A DNA stretch of 64,000 nucleotides from Membranipora membranacea (lineage: Eukaryota > Bryozoa > Gymnolaemata > Cheilostomatida > Membraniporidae), in assembly GCA_914767715.1 (NCBI GenBank), contig OU612066.1, positions 5,957,001 through 6,021,000 of the forward strand, read 5' to 3'. Every line of letters begins with the position of its first letter. Positions within the stretch are counted from its first letter, which is position 1. Under the pieces are notes generated by a model, which searched no databases, was not told the DNA's origin, and saw only the letters and a list, made by a program, of their open reading frames with translations. Of this stretch, positions 12,743 through 27,260 are shown piece by piece. A program made the translations under genes and the position numbers.

Positions 12743-15700
12743 ATTGGAAATTTATTCAGCTGTTACATTTTCATTTTACAAACCATCTCAACTGCTATAT
12801 ATGTCAAGGTCATCTGAAGGTACTATCGAATACCTCGATAAACAATACAGAAAACCTAATTTGTGTAGACAGACAACTCTAATATGAAAATATTGGATTG
12901 GTATGGAAACCCAACTCTCAGATAAAGCTGAGATAAATAGGTGGATCACTCACCACCAGGGAGTTTCTCAAACCCCCTGTGACCTGTTACCGCCAACAAA
13001 ACAACATAGATCAGAGCAAAAATTGATCACTGTGGCATCACAGGAAATAATTTTCAGGAGACTTGTTGATAAGATGTCTATGATGCAGGTTACCAGCGGT
13101 GTTGTTCATAATGATTTAGCCTTATCCCATGTGATCTCACCTTGTTTTCATGGAAAATGTCTATGTTTTGTGTTTTAGATTAGTTGTCCCAATACCATAC
13201 TAGGTTTATCTGCAATACCCTTTCAGTGGGACAACCAAACTACTATTATGGACTGTGATGTATTGAGTCCGCGTCGATTCAGGGAATAAGGTGATCTGAT
13301 ACAAATTGTAACTAAATTTCAATATTATTTTGTAATTGGTATACTTCAGTTAATGCATACGCCCTCGACCCTGCTTTGATTGATCTCGTAAGAAATGTTC
13401 AAAGTTTGTTAGTGTCCCAAAATAGGATGACTCACAAAGAAAATAATGCCCGACTGAACAACCAAAGCTGCTCAATTCCCAATTACATTTAGGTGTTCCT
13501 AAATTAGCATTCATTAATAATATGATTAATTTGCCTCAGTTCACGATATATATATATATATTCGGACATGGTATAAAAATCTAAGGTAGCAGCTAGTATG
13601 CAATGTATGCATTGCTCTTCAAACCAAGCTGCAAAGACCTCCCAGCTAAGAATATCTTATCAACTATCAATATGATTCGTCTTTCCTTTTACACACATGT
13701 AGTCGTAGAGAACAATAATTCAAGTCACCTCATTGTTAGTGTGTCTTTTAAGTAACCTCATTTGAGTACCTGTATGTTAAAATCTGGTTTTGAGAAAAAG
13801 ACAACTTTGTGAAATATTAGTTTGGCTGTGAAAGGGAATGTCAAGATACTAGTTTTGAAGGTAAGTCACCGACGTTATTTTCTGCCCTTTGATTGTCCGA
13901 ATTGTTATGATGTAAATGATGAAACAGAAATCATGTTTATCAGTAGAAAGTAGTCAGCTAAGTGATGGTTTAAGTTACCGATTACAGCAGGATCACTTAC
14001 TATGACACTCAAGGTCACTTCAAAACACAGGAGACACAAGCCACCTGACCCTAACCCTAATGCTCCATGCCCCTGTGGCTACTCCAACAAAGACATTAGC
14101 CCTAAATTAAATTGCTATAGTTTTGCACAATGTTGGTAATGTGAGTATTTTGTGACATGTCAACATTAATCTTTGATAATTAATTTTTCAAAGAGGTGAA
14201 ATGATACCCTATTGTGTATGTGACAATATTGTTATATCTTTGTCAGCGTCACATTTGTGCAGCTGTGCTATACCATTCAGTACGTTCACATTTCCTATAC
14301 ATCTATGGCACCTATGTTAGGTGTGTTTTAATTGTGATTGTGAATTAGCGCTAAATGAGCACCTATGTAGTGAAGCAGCGTAACTCAATGAAATTGTGAT
14401 TTCCTTTTCCCATAAAAGATCATGTAAGAGATTCAGTTCATCATTGTAATGTTATCATAACAATATAATAATCTACACTACCTATCTGTAATGAATATAA
14501 GCACATTAACCAGTGATTAGTTAGAGAGATAGGCCCTCGAGTGCTGCTCAGTAGGCGCACACTTTTCCTTGAGTGCCGGAGCTTGGCAGGGTCGTACTGA
14601 GTTTGTCTGATTTGAGTGCACCTGAGGCGGGTTACGGGTAAGGTGCGCTTTGCATGGTGCATTACTCATGTGTTGTATTTTAGGGTTATAAACATTATTG
14701 CCTGGAGATTGTATATAAATAAACTCAATTCCTATTTAATGCAGAGTAACATTTCAATCTGTACAGCTGTTTTATTAAAAAGAACTAAACAACAAATTTA
14801 TAAACATTATTGTTCTGATTTGTTGTGATAAACCTTATTAGCGGAATCATTGTATTGGTAATGCTCAGCTTCTGATTTCTCGTTTGATTGAACTGTGGTA
14901 GTAAACATGATTTACGATACACACAGGTATAAATGCTATAATTATGTTTGCTAGATCTGCAGCGTTTTTATTAACATTGATTATAAATGAAGCTTGGTCA
15001 GTCTGTTTTCTAGATCAACGGCTGCTGAATGCAAACAGCTCAGTTGGTATTATAATGTAATGATGTTGTCATAAATCATAGAACATTACATGAGATTTCT
15101 CACATAAATCTTCTAGCTATCATTGTTGTAGGCAGACGTTTTCATTTTCGCTTACGATCACTGTTAGCACTGGGGGATTATAAATCAGACAAGGCCACTG
15201 CAAGGGCAAAGGTGCACCAAGTATATTACTTCATTACTGTACCTATACGGAGTAACAGCTGGACTCTCTATACATAGGAATACTTATCTTATCAAGGTAA
15301 ATGCCACTCTTATATCATATTCACACAGTGTTCAATATCTGGTTACTTGGATACTTTGTCCTTCTGTATAATAGTTGATACACTTTGTGCTGTATTTTCT
15401 GCACCTTTCATCAGAGATTCATCTTGAGATTGTTACGTGTAATCGATACCGACAAGGCAGGAGGTGCACACGTAAGAGGTAAGAGGTGCAATTGAGACAT
15501 GTTACGACTATATCAGTAGGTTTTTTTTAACTTGTTGAGCAAAGTTTGCCCAAGGTTTAGTTCATTGGTTTACCTATGTATTAAAACACAGATTACATCG
15601 CTGCTATGTAGTATATATTTACGTTAGTTGGACAATTTTGGCCCTAGAATAGACTTGTAAGTACTATAATTGCAATTTCGACTGCTAAAAATATATCTGT

Positions 15701-17500
15701 GGGAAGCGGCATAGGACACTAATGTGATGAAAATGTGAAACAATGACCTATAGCCAGGTTGTGGAATTGTTACATTGTTACATAAGTTACTGCATACGCC
15801 CCCGCCCCACCCTCGGCCGGCCGGGGGAGTGAGGGAGGGAGGGCCCTATCAGAAACTGAAAAGAGTTTAGGGGCGCAACGTAGTTCAGCATCAGATTTAC
15901 GCCATGACTAGAGTTAGCATATCATCACTAACACTGACCAGGTAGCTATAATCTGCGAGGGGTAGCTCAATGATGAGTATATTTACCTGTAATCAATTTA
16001 CACTCAACACTGATTAAATCTTTGTATTATAATTCCTTGTTGTTGTTTCTTTACTTGTTAATTAGCTCTGTGGATTGTAGACCCTAGCTAGGTCACATCT
16101 GCCTAGGACTAATAAAGCACTATAGGGCTTGAATCATGTCTAGTGAGACACAAAGACAGAAAATCAATTTGATCTCCCTTATTACATATGTGTGTTCAGT
16201 CAGAGTTAGATAAATAAGTGTCTGTCTGTCTGTCTGTCAGTGTATGACCTGGTCCTCTCTCGCTATCTCAGAACTTGCACTGACACATGAGTGTAGAGCT
16301 AGATTTGTGTTGTTTGGTTACAGAAGGCTAATTATATTGATGCCATAAAATTTGATGTAATTTGTGAAAGCTATGTGTAATTGGGTCTGCCAATGTAATT
16401 TCCCATGATTGCCTGATTCGTTATGAGAGGATGTTCCACTTACTCAGTATTTTGTGAATGTGTCTGCTGTCTGTCTGCAGAGAAGAGAAGCTTTGTCAAG
16501 CTTTTGTTGGCTGAAAACTCAGTGTCGACGAATATTATTCGATATTTCCCTTGAGGGGTACATTTTAGCTAGTGTTTAGTTCAATGCTTTTGGGGATGAC
16601 TTCATGTAGGCTAGTACTAAATTTCGGCTGAGTTAATGTTGGCTAGCATAAAATTCAGCTATCAAAAGCGTATACGAAATGGCGAACTTTTCCTCCTGCA
16701 AACTTATTTACTGGATTTTCAGCAACCTGGGGTCCTGCTATTGATGGGAATATGTCAAGAACATATTTCCATACCTCAACAAATCATCACCCAAATCAAG
16801 TTATTGTTTGCGCGGCGTAGCCGTCCACCATGCAAAAATCAGTATGTTACTGAAGTGATCGTGTGCGCACAACTGCATCATCAATGACGTTAGGCTAGGT
16901 GTATATTTTGGTTACAAATGCAAAAGTCGGTGATCTTTGAAGGCAGACACATCAAAATGCTGATGCATTTTGGTCAAAAGTTGTCAATATCCGCTTGTCC
17001 AGCTCGTTCAAAATAGAAGATGCACCAGCGTCTATAATTATTAGATTTCAAAGTTTGAAAGAATAATTGATCAAATTAGTGTATAACCAATTCAAGTTTA
17101 ATTTCCCTCACCACACGAAATGGCATTTAGGTCCTACCATGGTACAATGATTATTATTTAATTTCATTCATGGTTTGAGCTGCAAAGTGGTAAATCAATA
17201 TACGCTCATCTTCAGTAAACAGATCGAACTTCAACTTGCTGAGAGGTTCCTCTACCCTTCACAGACATGCAAAAGTAGCATTCATATTGGGAGCTAATGC
17301 ACACTTCAGAAAACAATACACTAAGATTGCGACAGCGTCACAGCAGAGAAGTATTTCATACCTGTTTCAAATTTCTAGATTTTAATTCTTTAAAATTTGT
17401 CAATGCTGTGCAATAATTAAAGAAATGTGCCATAAGATCATACAGTATACATAGTTAACTAGTATAGTATAGTAGGCTATTTCAACTAGCAACTTGAGGG

Positions 17501-17542
17501 TAATCGATTACCTGTGGTTATTAATCGATTACCTGTGGTTAT
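17501..17542. repeat. 21-bp tandem duplication
   Basis: TAATCGATTACCTGTGGTTAT occurs twice head to tail (17501-17521 and 17522-17542) without a mismatch. Confidence 0.85.
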
Positions 17543-17881
17543 TTCGGTATATTATTTTTGTCTTTTTACTGAGTGATATGCAAATAATTTTCATCCTGGT
17601 GATTACAGCATCCTCCAGAGATTAAATTGGTATCTTTGATCTAGTATAGATTGACACATTGCCGCTTTTTCAGCAAAGAATTAAACGGAATTAAATGGAA
17701 AATATGTTTACTCAAATTATATGCTACCGTGTTGAATGAAAGATAGGTTGTTTTCGAATAAGTATGCTGTTTATATTACTGGCAAGCTAAAGCTAATACT
17801 TCTAACAGATCTAGAGGATATAATGAGGGAGCATATACAATTAGATACAGATAGAGTAGGCACCCAAAATACTAGAGTACC

Positions 17882-17918
17882 ACCAGAGACTATAGATGTA
17901 TTATCTATAGTCTCTGGT
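17882..17918. repeat. Perfect inverted repeat, 16-bp arms
   Basis: ACCAGAGACTATAGAT at 17882-17897 is followed by a 5-base loop and its exact complement at 17903-17918. No flanking target duplication was seen. Confidence 0.85.
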
Positions 17919-19293
17919 ACCACTGCTTTACTATATAGCAGGTAGACAACTGGCAAACATATTTCTGGTAGCCCATTATGCGTCAATTATTTGACTAGAT
18001 GTTTTGGTGATGTCAACAATTCTTGACAGCCTTGTAATCAGGAGGGGTGGATTACCAGCCGCCCGAGTATATGTGCAATGGAACTATTTTGTACTTTTTG
18101 ATCACCGCAAAATTGAACATTGATGATCCACTTGCTCTCTGGAGACATCAAACTGGTTCACCGCATAACGAGCAATTAATAGGATAGGAATGTACACATA
18201 AAACTATAAACTGATCATTAGCCAATTATCGTACAATTCCAATCCATGATGACAAACAACATCACAGTACTCGATATATTGAGAAAACATTGCGCTGTTA
18301 TCATTTCCAGTGATGAGATGAGATTTGTTTATATCACTGCATTCTTGTCAGCATGCAAAGCTAGACTGTAATTTCAAAATCAACACAAGGGTATTGCCTT
18401 TGCTCGAAATAAGTGATACAAATTTGCGCTAATTGACATTTCGCTTTTGCAGGATATAGTTCATGCAGACTGATCAAACTAGAACATAGTGGATAATCAT
18501 AACACAGAACAAGTCTGAGGAGTTCAGCATTCTGACTACAAACTTATAGTAATTGCAAAGTGAAGGCTTCTGTTTTACTGATCTGAATGCAGCTCATCGT
18601 TACTTACACAACAAACATCTAAGGAGACGCCTTATCTCGGTATGTGGGTATGAAGCCTCTGGTATCAAAACATCTCCAGGTGGACCAGAAAAAGTAACTG
18701 GTTTTAATCATTATACTTTCTTTTGTCATTGATCCACCGTTTATTGCATCGGAGGGTCTCAAGCGACTTACATTAGCCAAATGAGACGCTGTTCTGATGT
18801 TGCAGTAATCTGTTGACTTTACAAAAACAAGTCAGAAAGAACCCAGTTCAACGGTATTACAAATTCATATATGCAGAAGGACTTAGAAGTTGTCTGTAGT
18901 AAATCTGTAGAACTAAGCTTGTATCAGCGCTATCACAGTGGTTGCAAAACCCTGCCATATATAAGAAACCCAATTGTTGTTTGTCAAAATTTAATGAACT
19001 TTTTTATTGCCCACACATTACATCAAGAATAGGATGTGGGATAATTTAAATACTCCCATAGCAACCAGGATTTCTGCGAGAACTCCTGAATGAGAGCTGT
19101 GAGCTATATTCAGGACCTGGTGCATACGAAGGCTTGTGTTTTTGTGGTTAATCCATCTAAGTGACGCATTTATCATCATTTTCTCTTTTTTCTTGTCACT
19201 CACAGCAAGGATTAATGAGTAAAGTACAGGGATTGTTGAGGATACAGGACTGGTGAGGCGCTGTGTTAGAGTCCTGTAAGAACTCAGAGAACT

Positions 19294-22200
19294 ATGGATG
19301 TACAGCGAGCTCCCTATCACAACTCTGACATGAGTGGGCAGGAACCACAGAGGAGAGGGTTTCACACATTCGTTATGACTGGCGATGCAATCATCAGAAC
19401 TAACTTCAACCCATTCAAACCTACTCGGCAGCTCTCCTATGATAACGAGCCAGCAAAAACTCCAAAAGTGGCCACTGAGCGAAGCATCAGTAACATAGAA
19501 TGTTCAACTACTAGTAGTCCGCTGGAACAAAGAGATAATAACAACACTAAACCCACAATCCGAGTGGACGAGGCTGAAAGTCTCTCTGGCTCTCCTCACC
19601 AGTGCAATCAAGACAAGCAATTCATCCCGGGATTTATTAGAGTCGACGAGGAGCAATCTTCATCGGGTCCGCATCGCCATCACAGACCTCGGTCTCTAAA
19701 CTATACAGAGGACAGCGGAATAGATATACAACTAAGTGACAATGAAGCTGACAATACAGTACAAGACAAACATAAACACACTGACCATATGTCTGCTAAA
19801 CACAAGCGTGTGAATGACGTTCCCTCAGGAGAACATGGAACTGAATTCACTGCTGATATTGACACTAAGGGGCATGAAATGTCTCAGGATATTGAAAAGC
19901 TGTCGGCAAAACAACTGGCTACTAAATTGTATCAACTAGATGGATTTGAAATATCAGACGTGTGTCCCAAACTCAGTCAAAGGTTTGTTAGCTTGTACAG
20001 TCAGTGCAACAGATTCTCTCAAGTACTTTTTTGACCTGTGCATGGGGATGAGTTGGCTGCCTAATGTGACGGATTATATTAGTTTTGTTCATTTCTCTGG
20101 TTAGTCCTTTGAACGTAAAAAGTCATCACCCATCCTTTATCTAATCAGAGATTATTCAGTGATAGAGTGACCTGATGACTTGCCAAGCCCCCATGAATAC
20201 CTCAAAATATTTTAATTGATGCTTCATAGACTGATAAATGGCTCAAATCTAATTTAGCCCTTCTCCATTAGCAGTGCAGCCTCATCAGAGTCAAGTGTTT
20301 TTGGGTCCCATTTGGATTTCATGGTCTCCTCCGACCACATGTTCAATGTGATATGATTGCGATAGAATTTGTATACAAGGTTTTCCTGGTGACTGTCGGC
20401 TCTTCAGATATTACTGCTCCAATTCCTTTTCCCATCACTACTTTTGGTGTATGTTACACCTCTGGGTGATGGGTTCAGACACAGTGTGTATTATCCCCTA
20501 CTGATGGAGATTAGGTAATTGGGGTAATTTGCTGGTTTAGTATTTGTTAACGAACTCTTGCTTGATAAATATAATGCCCCAATATCAGGATGGCTGAGCC
20601 TCCAATCTGTAAATGACTTCATGTTGAGATTCGATTCAGCAATGATCGATATAAAAGTTGGTGAGCAGGGAATACTCTTCACTATGAACAGGACTCAATA
20701 GTTGTTTGTAGTCGTAGCATAAAGAATACGGATGGTTTCTGAGGGATAGCGGTGTTAGGGATACCTAAACACAGCCTTGATGGTCTTCAAAACCATACTA
20801 CTGTCAATAGTCAATTTTAATTTTATTATCTTTATTCTATATAAAATTCTATCCGAACAGAAGAGGTTCCCACTAATTTTATGTGTTTTACTTGTTTTCA
20901 TTGCAGGGACACATATCATGAAGAGGTGGCTACAGAGTTCCTCAACTTTTTCGATTTTACCGATCATAGTCTCGTAGACAGCCTAAGGACCTTCTTATCT
21001 CAAATCTCACTTAGTGGGGTGGTGGAAGAACGCGAGATAGTGCTACAACATTTTACAAAAAGATATCTAAAGTGCAACCCACAACTATATACCTCAAAAA
21101 CATTCCTCTCCGAAGGTAGGTTCTTCTTTTTACATGTAGTCTGAAACAAAGTAATCAAGGTTCACAACTTGATCGATCGATTGTTCATCTTCAATAGCAA
21201 GTTACAAGAATACCTTGATTACAGCTTAGAGTTAGCACCTAGACATAAAGTGTGTTATAGCTGTAATCATAAGGTCTTTCACCCAACAACGTAGAAAGTA
21301 CATCTTTGCCTCAACATGCCATAAATCATCAGAGAATAGCCATGCTATAACTTTGTGTTTATGCAATGAACTCCCTCTTCATTGGTTTATATGATGCCAT
21401 AAAATGTTCCTGGTAGCATCAAGTGCTTTGGCATCGCTGTTTACACATGAGAAGAGATAAAAAAGTGACTTGCTACTATTTATTAGCCATTAAAGGCCTT
21501 CAATCCTGCTAATTACATCATAATAAGCAAGAGATACTACATTTGGAGAAGTGTACCAAAAAGAATGATGGTTTGCAGGAGTTTTGTGTTCACAACCCCT
21601 GAGGTTCCAAGGTTACTGTCAGCCTCATGGCATATGATATAGTCTGAGCCCCTCTCCCCAAACTCTTACTCCCTGGCCGAGAAGATGATAGGCTTTAGCA
21701 TTCGTCATGATTTCTATTAGATTCTATGCCTTTGATAATTCTGTGATCCACCTCTTTAGCGATTCGAGAGCGCTTAAATAGTCTGTAAAACAATCGCTCC
21801 CATGTCTCAAGCAATAATATAAGACCCTGTTGACTGTCTCAACCATAGATGATAGGTTGAGACAGTCAACACTTTACTAGATATTTTCATTTGCTTGGGC
21901 AGTAAAAATGGTAACCCCAGTTTGTGATTGTGGCATATCAGATAAAGTAATGAGATGCTATACAAATACAATTTTTTTATTTCCTTATACCAGTCATGAA
22001 AAAGTTAACTGGGGTCGTAACCAACTTTATGATTGTTAAATCCACCATATTGTAAGAGACAAAAAGATGTGATCTTGGTTCAAGTACCCAAGAAATTTTA
22101 TTCTATCTTTAGATGCTTGCCATACACTGGTATGTGCTCTAATCCTGCTGAATGACGATATTCACAAGTTTCCCTCTGAGGTAAGAGTGACTGGAGATAA

Positions 22201-25200
22201 ATAAGCTTTACTAATTATTATTGCAACATGTTAGAGAAACAAACCTGAACTGTTTTTTTTGCAAAAAAAATATAGCTACATCATCTCTGAGCAAAGATTG
22301 TTGGCCTGAATATCCTTTTAACAGCTTAGAAGAAATAAAGGATTTTTTTTCAAATCCAAAAAGCTGATATATATTTTCCTCCTGGCTCTTGCTGTTTTCT
22401 CATTTTGTGTGGGTTTATTACAGGGCAAAGTGAAGACAACTCTGCGTTTGTTCTCTGATAATTTATCAAATTTAAACAGCGGAGAAGATTTCCCGAGTAA
22501 GCTGTTGACTGAATGCTTCCATGATATAGACAGTCAGGCTATAATTTCGAGGTATGTAGCTTTGTCCCTTCTTATATTCTTATATTCAAACCCTTCATCT
22601 TCTTACAGGATCGGAGCATTCTGCGCATGCTCAGCTCTAGGCATGAGCTGATCTCTGCAAAATTGAGTCTCAGAATTCCGAAGCCATCATATTGGCTACC
22701 TGCTCTGGTGGCACACTCGCAAATGCGTGCGGAATTGTTAGAAAGAGTTATCTTCTATTGTCACTATTAGCTAAATTTGACTGGCAATTTATGCAGGGGG
22801 TATCCTATCTCCCCAGACCAAAATTCCAATTAGAACCCAGACTAAACTCATTGTTCTTGCACACGCGCAAATTAAAGTCACGCATGATGCATACTAAGCC
22901 TAACGACACCTGCTTTGTGGTAATGATAGCCTAGTTTATCAGTGATCTACATGCCCAGTCAGATCACGAGAGTCAGTATGGGATGGGAGTGATAGCAGTG
23001 TGTGCATAGTCAACTAATAAGCTCTAATGATTTAAAATTTTTCAATTTGTTTGCTGCTTGGCATTTTGTCTAAGCTCAACGTCTTGACTTATCACCAAAA
23101 AGTAACAGACATTATAGTGTATTTTCCATAATGACAGTATATAAGCAATTAATGCTCATGCTCATCCTGGCAATCTAATGATTCAAGTCTTGTGTTATTT
23201 CCATTGTGTGACATTTTAGGGCACCTTGCCTACCTATTTCAGGGCAGACTAAATTTTATGCTTCTCCCCACTTAATACAGCTTTTTTTTTGCTTTTGTAG
23301 CGAGGAAGACCTGAAGAGGCGCTTCTCAGAGTCCTTAGAATTTGGAGTTGAACCTCTGCCATTCAGCGAACAGACACACAGGTAATGCCCTCGTTAACCC
23401 GTCAATGGTCATACAATTAGTGCATACACGAACTTAATGTCGACAACCATTCAGCATCGAGATGCTATTACATTGCCTGACTGGTCGAGTAGGGCATACA
23501 TATCTTTTTTTCCACCAATATGTAATCCCATAAAATTGAGCTCATTGTAAGGCATCTGCTGCAAGCTTAGATACACTTTTACAATTTTTTTCGATTTCTC
23601 CAAAAAATGTCCTTTTCCCAATTGGTTCTAGTTACCCCTATCTTATATTTTGATAATTATGATTCCTGCTACAAGATATTCGTTTGCAACTTTCATTCTT
23701 TAATCCCTCTCTGTGATGAGCAATTTGAATGTTGATTTAAGGCTTGAACATAGACTTAATATTATTAACTATGGGTTTGAATTAGTAATTAGAATTTTCG
23801 CCTCATATTGTAATATAATACATTGATTTTTTACAGATCTGATGTACAGGTCAGCAGTAAAAGAAGGTGCTTAAATAATCCTACTGCAAAGAGTGCTATT
23901 GTAAGTAATATTCCAGTCCCACTTCAATCTACTGACTACTGGACACAATGCCCGGGTGTGCTCTGACCTGCCTACAAACCGAGAGCAACTTGGCGTGGAA
24001 TACGGTGGCTGCGCACTTAGGGCACCTCTATTCCTCAGTCTTCAGACAGACACAAAAATTTGCTATTTTAACCAACATTCCCCATCCCAGTAAATCTTTA
24101 CCCTATCCTACTTATTCCTCACTCGTCCAGGCGTTCTTTTGAAACCCTGCTATCTTCAATAATTTTAGACAAGCTTAGATTTGGAGGAGGAAAATTTATG
24201 CGGCTATATGCTAATGAAGCACTGCAAGGGACCAGGAGGTGTAAAAAGTGAGTAGAAATTTTAGCATCTATTCGAAAATAAAATCTATGGTTGTGCCTCG
24301 CAAATTAATTCTGTTAATACTAATATTCAGAGCAGACACCAATGTCAAAACTGTGTAAAACATCGGGCTTTTTCTGGGACACTTCGTCCGATTTGATTGT
24401 TAACATAGTCATCAGCATGGTTGTATGGTTTCTAGTGTCATCAAGGAAGAGAGGTTGGAGACGGTATTACACGATGATTAGAGATTTGAAACTACTCATG
24501 TTTAAGTCAGAGAGAGAAGCACCAGCCATACCTGCTGCTAATAAGGCGATAAATCTAGATAACCTGTTTGCCGCTGTGGCCTCTCACTACAAAAAGAAGA
24601 AGCATGCCCTGACCCTCACATGTGCTGACGGCTCGGAGTATATGCTAGTCTGCGGGTAAGTAGGAGCAGGTAACTCTGTGAACAAGAGCGTTTGTCTATC
24701 AGCAGGGGTTTTGTGTATTTGTGTCATAGCTTAGTGACAACTTGACTGATGTCCTATACAGGTGGACAGCCTACAAAGCAAACGAACCGTGGGGCACCAA
24801 ATTTTTCTCTATGAATCACAACATGAATTTATATTTGTCATTATTGTCATATAAATGGTTCACATTTATAAACGAGAAATATGACATATCCATTAATTGG
24901 GAACACCAATATGGCTCTCCACTCTTTTGTGACTGATATCCGCTATCGAATCTCGAATAATGTGTGCCGAGATTTTGGATGAACAATTCGAAAACAAATT
25001 CATATTTTATATTATGCTGAAAAATGATTACTCTGTTAATCTGTGGAACTTCTTTGTTTATTGATGACAGCTGGGTGACTAAGCCTCAGATCATGTTATG
25101 CATACAATCATGCATACACTCCTTACCTATGTGACAAAATAGAGTTGTATAAATTTCAGGGACAGTACAGAGATGGAGAAATGGATCCATTCCATTAATC

Positions 25201-26294
25201 TTCTAGCAGCAGTTTACTCAAGAGAAGAGGAAGTGAGATACAGGTTCTGGAGGCCTCTCAGGAAAGACAAGCCGCCAATGGGCTCATATGATAGAATGGT
25301 ATGTGTGGCTTTAACAGCCTTATGATGGTTTGTCCTTAAGTTTAAACACGAATAAGACCTTTTGTATTATAAAATGTATATGTACGTAAGTACTTAGTAA
25401 CAGTTTACCCACTGGTTGCAGGCGAGAGGGAGAAATTAGAGACAACAAGAGAGTTATCTGCCTACACAAAGTGTGAGGACAACTTCTTTATTTACTAAAA
25501 GAAGTTCAAGTGTTATCAGGGAGCAGGAAGGGTAGGATCCCACCCTACCTGCAGGGAGTTTGTCCAGAACTACGTAGTGTGATCAGATTTGCTTTTCATT
25601 GCTGTTGCTCCAAATCTACTGGGAAAAATAAGAGCAATATTTTGTTTTGTCTGGCGATAACCTTGACCTTTCCTATAATATTATACAGGGAGAGCAGCTG
25701 GAACATTATCAGACACAAGTCCGAGATATCGGAGTTCTATTGTTAGACAGTGAGAATCTTCCACATGATGGTGCTAACAAACAGGCAATGAGAGATCGAA
25801 TGCAAAACCAAATCAAACAGCAAACTCAGGTGAGCAAGCCTTGTGAGGGTGTGCTTTTGACAAAGCACACTTTTGTTTTCGATACACTAAATCAGTAATT
25901 ACTTGTGAGGGCACAACTCTCAAGAACTGCTGAGCAGGTAGCCTACTTGTACAAAAATCCTTATTATTACTCATAGGCATGTGCAATGAATAAGACCCTC
26001 AAAAGGTCGAAGCTCACAAGCCTACAGCAATGCTCATCTTAAAAATCATGTACCCCTTTATTTTAGTTACAAAAGTTTACAGCATATGTAACGGTGCTCA
26101 AGTCACACCTGGAGAAGGTGAGACGACAGAGAGGCTTCACAGGAGTGGATTTGAGTGAAAAGGCCAAGCTACGGAACAAAGCTCCAGGGAATTATGGAGC
26201 AGGGATTGAAATATTCATACCTGGAAACAGAATAAGCTATAGGCAGGCAGTATACGGCGATTCTGAAGGCAGCTTTGTAGTACAACCGTATTAA
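19294..26294 (+). CDS. EFA6/PSD-like Sec7-PH protein (11 exons, 681 aa)
   Basis: EFA6/PSD proteins are plasma-membrane exchange factors for Arf6. Exons: 19294-19982, 20907-21115, 22113-22180, 22424-22551, 23301-23381, 23837-23900, 24169-24247, 24436-24655, 25160-25298, 25689-25829, 26067-26294; all phases agree. An in-frame TAG 27 bases upstream fixes the ATG. Residues 1-200 are polar and disordered. Sec7 spans about 205-375, opening with AKQLATKLYQLDGFEISDV and continuing through FLNFFDF, RYLKCNP and LILLNDD. PH spans about 421-535, with KRGWRRYYTMI and EKWIHS (W521). A helical C-terminal tail follows, as in PSD proteins. The Sec7 glutamate finger (family MGETQERE) reads SGVVEERE, so V268 replaces the catalytic Glu. 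The family's HGHNIGK stretch is also diverged (HKFPSEGK). Exchange activity is therefore doubtful and a scaffold or membrane-binding role is possible. AATAAA lies at 26664-26669. Exon 7/8 joining is the least certain junction. Confidence 0.9.
21829..21870. repeat. Perfect inverted repeat in EFA6-like intron 2
   Basis: GTTGACTGTCTCAACC (21829-21844) pairs exactly with 21855-21870 across a 10-base loop. Confidence 0.85.
22617..22980 (-). mobile_element. 364-bp non-autonomous DNA element in EFA6-like intron 4
   Basis: Reverse-complement copy of the element at 46238-46601 and 58237-58600, with the same 364-bp length. Ends read CATTCTG...CAGTATG, i.e. short imperfect terminal inverted repeats (CATTCTG/CATACTG). 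Flanks are GGATCGGAG and GGATGGGAG, a 9-bp target duplication with one mismatch. No coding capacity. A 9-bp duplication is typical of Mutator-like elements; that assignment is inferred. Confidence 0.85.
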
Positions 26295-27260
26295 TACATC
26301 ACTTAGTCCCTGATTACTCAATAGTCGGATCTGTTTACATGCTGCTGAGCAGTAATTTTGCAATTCTATTTAATGAGATTTGATGAGGTTCTATTTTACG
26401 TGAAGGTGAACTACCTGCTGCGTCAGTCTTAGGCTAGCTATAACCTGTGGTCTGGACAGGCTGTGCTACCCAATGTACACTGCATGTCTCACTTAGCGAT
26501 CATATCCTTTTTTTCTACTGATGATGTAATTCATGATATACATGTTTATTCATTTTGATATTATGGAGTTTCTGAACCCTAAGTTTTCAGCTTATTTATT
26601 TTTACTTGATTCAGCATGGTACACCCAAATATATCCAATTATACGAAGATCATGAAGAAGCTCAATAAACGTTCTAATCAAGAAGTCAAGGAGTCTTTAG
26701 TGTCATTGATAAATGAAATTTATTGCCTTATATTCCGCATCAGTTTGTGAGAGAGTAGCCTGTCTTGATGAGGCTCGTTGTTTTGGTTGGGGTCTCTGAT
26801 GAAACCCAAAAATCTTGGCAAGACAGGCTAAGTGTGATCATAACTATGCATCAATCATTATAAGTTCAAGTGCGCAGCCTTCACCCCCAACAAAGTTTCT
26901 TCAAAGACTTTTCTGTAGTAGAAAACTGTCTATTGTTATTGTTTAGTAACCATGTACCAGACAACCCCAACTATAGGCTGTATGATATTATATATTTGAC
27001 CGAAGATTAATACGTCAAAAAGATTTTTTTATATAGACACATGCTGTTTACCAACCTGATCTGCTCATTGCAATCACATTTGAGTAAACCTTGTGATGCC
27101 AACTCCTATAATATTTTTATGATATTTTGAATAGAAGAAAGGAAACTAGAAAGCAGTCATGAGCCCTTAAACTTTGGTCCTAGGGTCTTTGATATCCATT
27201 ACACGGCGCTGAGAACATTGAGCATTGAACTGTCACATTCTCATCATCTTTGTATGCCAG
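26295..27260. other. 3' gap between convergent EFA6-like and BAF-domain genes
   Basis: Carries the EFA6-like 3' UTR with AATAAA at 26664-26669 and presumably the BAF-gene 3' UTR on the other strand. A loose inverted pair AGCCTGTCTT/AAGACAGGCT brackets roughly 26757-26830. No exon supported. Confidence 0.5.

Larger units (their letters stand above)
12743..19293. other. 6.5-kb intergenic gap without supported genes
   Basis: Lies between the divergent four-span protein and EFA6-like genes. It holds (TA)n at 13545-13561, a GC-rich patch at 15787-15845, (TCTG)n near 16220-16240, a 21-bp unit repeated twice at 17501-17542 and a hairpin at 17882-17918. Short ORFs here have no recognisable domain or splice support. 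Promoters of both flanking genes are expected at its ends. Confidence 0.5.

Noticed and set aside
12903-13178. 91-codon plus-strand ORF
   Set aside because: No recognisable domain, no splice or promoter support, low complexity of evidence.
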